A DNA stretch of 64,000 bases from an uncultured Candidatus Melainabacteria bacterium (lineage in GTDB: Bacteria > Cyanobacteriota > Vampirovibrionia > Gastranaerophilales > Gastranaerophilaceae), in assembly GCA_947570135.1 (NCBI GenBank), contig CANOTP010000006.1, positions 1 to 64,000 on the forward strand, in the 5' to 3' direction. Under the pieces are notes generated by a model. The model saw nothing but the letters and a program-made list of their open reading frames with translations, ran no database searches and was not told the origin of the DNA. Made by a program: the position numbers and the translations under genes. Below are positions 62,667 through 64,000 of this stretch, one piece after another; position 1 is the first letter of the stretch, and every line of letters starts with the position of its first letter.

Positions 62667-63791
62667 TTATTGTTTAAAATATTCATCAATAAGATTTTTG
62701 ATAATAACGGATGAATCACCTTTTCCGTATGGGTTTAAGGCTTTTAATCTGGAATCTTGGCGATGTTTTGACAGTATTTCTGACGCAAAAGATGTAATTT
62801 TGTCATATTCAGCGCCGACTAAAACCGAAACGCCTGCGTCAATTCCTTCTTGACGCTCTGTTTCGTATCTCATAACAAGTGTCGGACAGCCAAATGACGG
62901 AGCTTCTTCCTGTATACCACCCGAGTCTGTTAATATAAGTTTTGCATTCTTCATCAAATACACAAGATAAGGATAATCAAGCGGACTTAATAAATAAACG
63001 TTTTCAAATTCTCCGAGTTTTGAGTAAATCTTGCATTTAACATTCGGGTTCGGATGAACGGGAATTACGAATTTGTGATCAGGATAAGTTTTTACAAGGT
63101 ATGTAATAGCTTCAAGTATCCTGTCAATTCTTTCACCGTGGTTTTCACGCCTGTGAGCCGTAATTAGTACAATTTTATCGTCAATCGGAATTTCTTTAGA
63201 CTCAAAAAATACTTTAGCCTGTTCCATTGTCTTGCCTGACAGGCAGAAAAGTGCGTCAATTACGGTGTTTCCTGTAACAAAAATTTTGTTTTCGGAAATA
63301 TCTTCCTGTAATAATGCTTTTTTATTTTTCTCGGTCGGTGCAAAATGTAATGCTGCAATGCGAGATGTCATTTGACGCATAACTTCTTCAGGAAACGGTT
63401 CATAGATATCATACGAACGAAGTCCAGCTTCAACGTGGAATACCGGAATCTTTCTGTAAAAACTTGTTAAAGCCCCGCACAGAACCGTCATTGTGTCACC
63501 TTGAACGATTGTTGCATCAATTTTATTGTCTTCAAAAACTTTATCTAAAGATGTAAGTATTCTTGACTGAACTTCTGCTAATGTTTGGTCAGGTCGCATA
63601 CAGTCTAAATTTATATCAGCTTGCAGCCCGAAATATGCCAGTGTTTGGTTTGATAATTCCTTTTGCTGTTCGGTGTTGCAAATTATTACTCTGTATTGTT
63701 CAGGGTATTTTCTTAACTCCAGTATCACAGGAGCCAATTTTATAACTTCAGGTCGTGTTCCGAACACGAATAGTATATTCTTCTTATTCAT
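62667..63791 (-). CDS. wecB: UDP-N-acetylglucosamine 2-epimerase (non-hydrolysing)
   Basis: Makes UDP-ManNAc for surface polysaccharides such as teichoic-acid-like or wall-linked polymers. I start at the ATG at 63791 (MNKKNILFVFGTRPE), giving 374 residues; the open frame extends 12 codons to a TTG. Signatures: FGTRPEVIKLAPVI at 10-23, GDTMTVLCGALT near 94, HVEAGLRS near 113, TAHRRENHG near 205, and LTDSGGIQEEAPSFGCPTLVMR near 275-296. It may supply sugar for the polymer decorated by the csaB operon. Confidence 0.95.
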   Translation of the reverse strand: MNKKNILFVFGTRPEVIKLAPVILELRKYPEQYRVIICNTEQQKELSNQTLAYFGLQADINLDCMRPDQTLAEVQSRILTSLDKVFEDNKIDATIVQGDTMTVLCGALTSFYRKIPVFHVEAGLRSYDIYEPFPEEVMRQMTSRIAALHFAPTEKNKKALLQEDISENKIFVTGNTVIDALFCLSGKTMEQAKVFFESKEIPIDDKIVLITAHRRENHGERIDRILEAITYLVKTYPDHKFVIPVHPNPNVKCKIYSKLGEFENVYLLSPLDYPYLVYLMKNAKLILTDSGGIQEEAPSFGCPTLVMRYETERQEGIDAGVSVLVGAEYDKITSFASEILSKHRQDSRLKALNPYGKGDSSVIIKNLIDEYFKQ

Positions 63792-63913
63792 AACTTGAAG
63801 TTTAGTATAAAAGTTATAAATTTGCAATTAACATAAATTATCTTTTATGCTGTCTTCCTGTCTAATTTATTTACTCCTTAAACCTTTTTAATATGCACAA
63901 GAAGGAGATAATT

Positions 63914-64000
63914 ATGCTTGATTTATATATTCTGGAAACCTGTCCGTATTGCAGGAAAGTAATGAATTTTCTAACAGAAAACAATATTAAATATCATAAA
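63914..64000 (+). CDS. glutaredoxin-like protein, 3' end cut by window
   Basis: Only 29 codons are visible. AAGAAGGAG lies seven bases before the ATG. The start MLDLYILETCPYCRKVMNFL contains the CPYC redox active site at residues 10-13 and the first beta strand/helix of a glutaredoxin. It would act with GSH or thioredoxin reductase (trxB at 56146). Confidence 0.85.
   Translation, partial: MLDLYILETCPYCRKVMNFLTENNIKYHK

Overview
This AT-rich window looks like the genome of a non-photosynthetic, gut-type relative of Cyanobacteria (Candidatus Gastranaerophilales / Vampirovibrionia, formerly Melainabacteria). I infer this from a DUF3326 protein otherwise typical of cyanobacteria and plants, a CsaB-type pyruvyltransferase, a CHASE2-cyclase, glycogen genes (glgC, malQ), many prepilin-like proteins with the [11 protein letters not shown]-type N-terminus, and lineage-style hypothetical proteins. 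The cell is a diderm: there is an RND efflux pump with a TolC channel, a second TolC-like protein, and a MurE with the DNPR motif that marks meso-diaminopimelate peptidoglycan.

Layout. 1-7.6 kb: end of a Cys-rich surface-type protein, glgC, two overlapping paralogous membrane proteins, an ECF sigma/anti-sigma pair, then tRNA-Lys-malQ-TPR/NHL on the minus strand. 7.7-15.6 kb: a large frameshifted protein with a calpain-like protease core, a small protein plus an RtcB ligase, glnA, panD, and prepilin gene A. 15.7-25.2 kb: a minus-strand run ilvD-uppS-rdgB-acrA-acrB-tolC, divergent from prepilin gene B. 25.2-34.7 kb: cell-wall block (nagA-like, murE, ftsI, two amidases, DUF3326, murI) and a stand-alone LuxR-type HTH. 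34.8-44.9 kb: tRNA-Arg, a binding-protein/TolC fusion, serine dehydratase, two small membrane proteins, RNase E/G with its radical SAM partner, two small hypotheticals. 45-52.3 kb: small membrane protein, YajQ, CHASE2-adenylate cyclase, and the operon eda-pfkB-csaB-glycosyltransferase-membrane protein. 52.3-64 kb: tRNA-Leu, patatin, HEAT-like protein, HNH protein, trxB, pgi, a 698-residue filament-like protein, a Gly/Ser/Cys-rich small protein, an AMIN-like membrane protein, wecB, and the start of a glutaredoxin.

The most notable observation is that two separate prepilin genes each carry a G homopolymer (9 and 8 G) about ten codons after a well-formed promoter, ribosome binding site and ATG. 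In both, the tract puts the ATG out of frame with the prepilin by the same single base, and in both the prepilin frame has a TAG just upstream of the tract and no possible start codon. Both are therefore OFF as sequenced and would be turned ON by one extra G: phase variation by slipped-strand mispairing, transcriptional slippage or -1 frameshifting are the candidates. A second pattern is a short N-terminal segment ending in a hydrophobic-x-F-[N/G/C]-[G/S/N] motif in four otherwise unrelated proteins, possibly a sorting signal.
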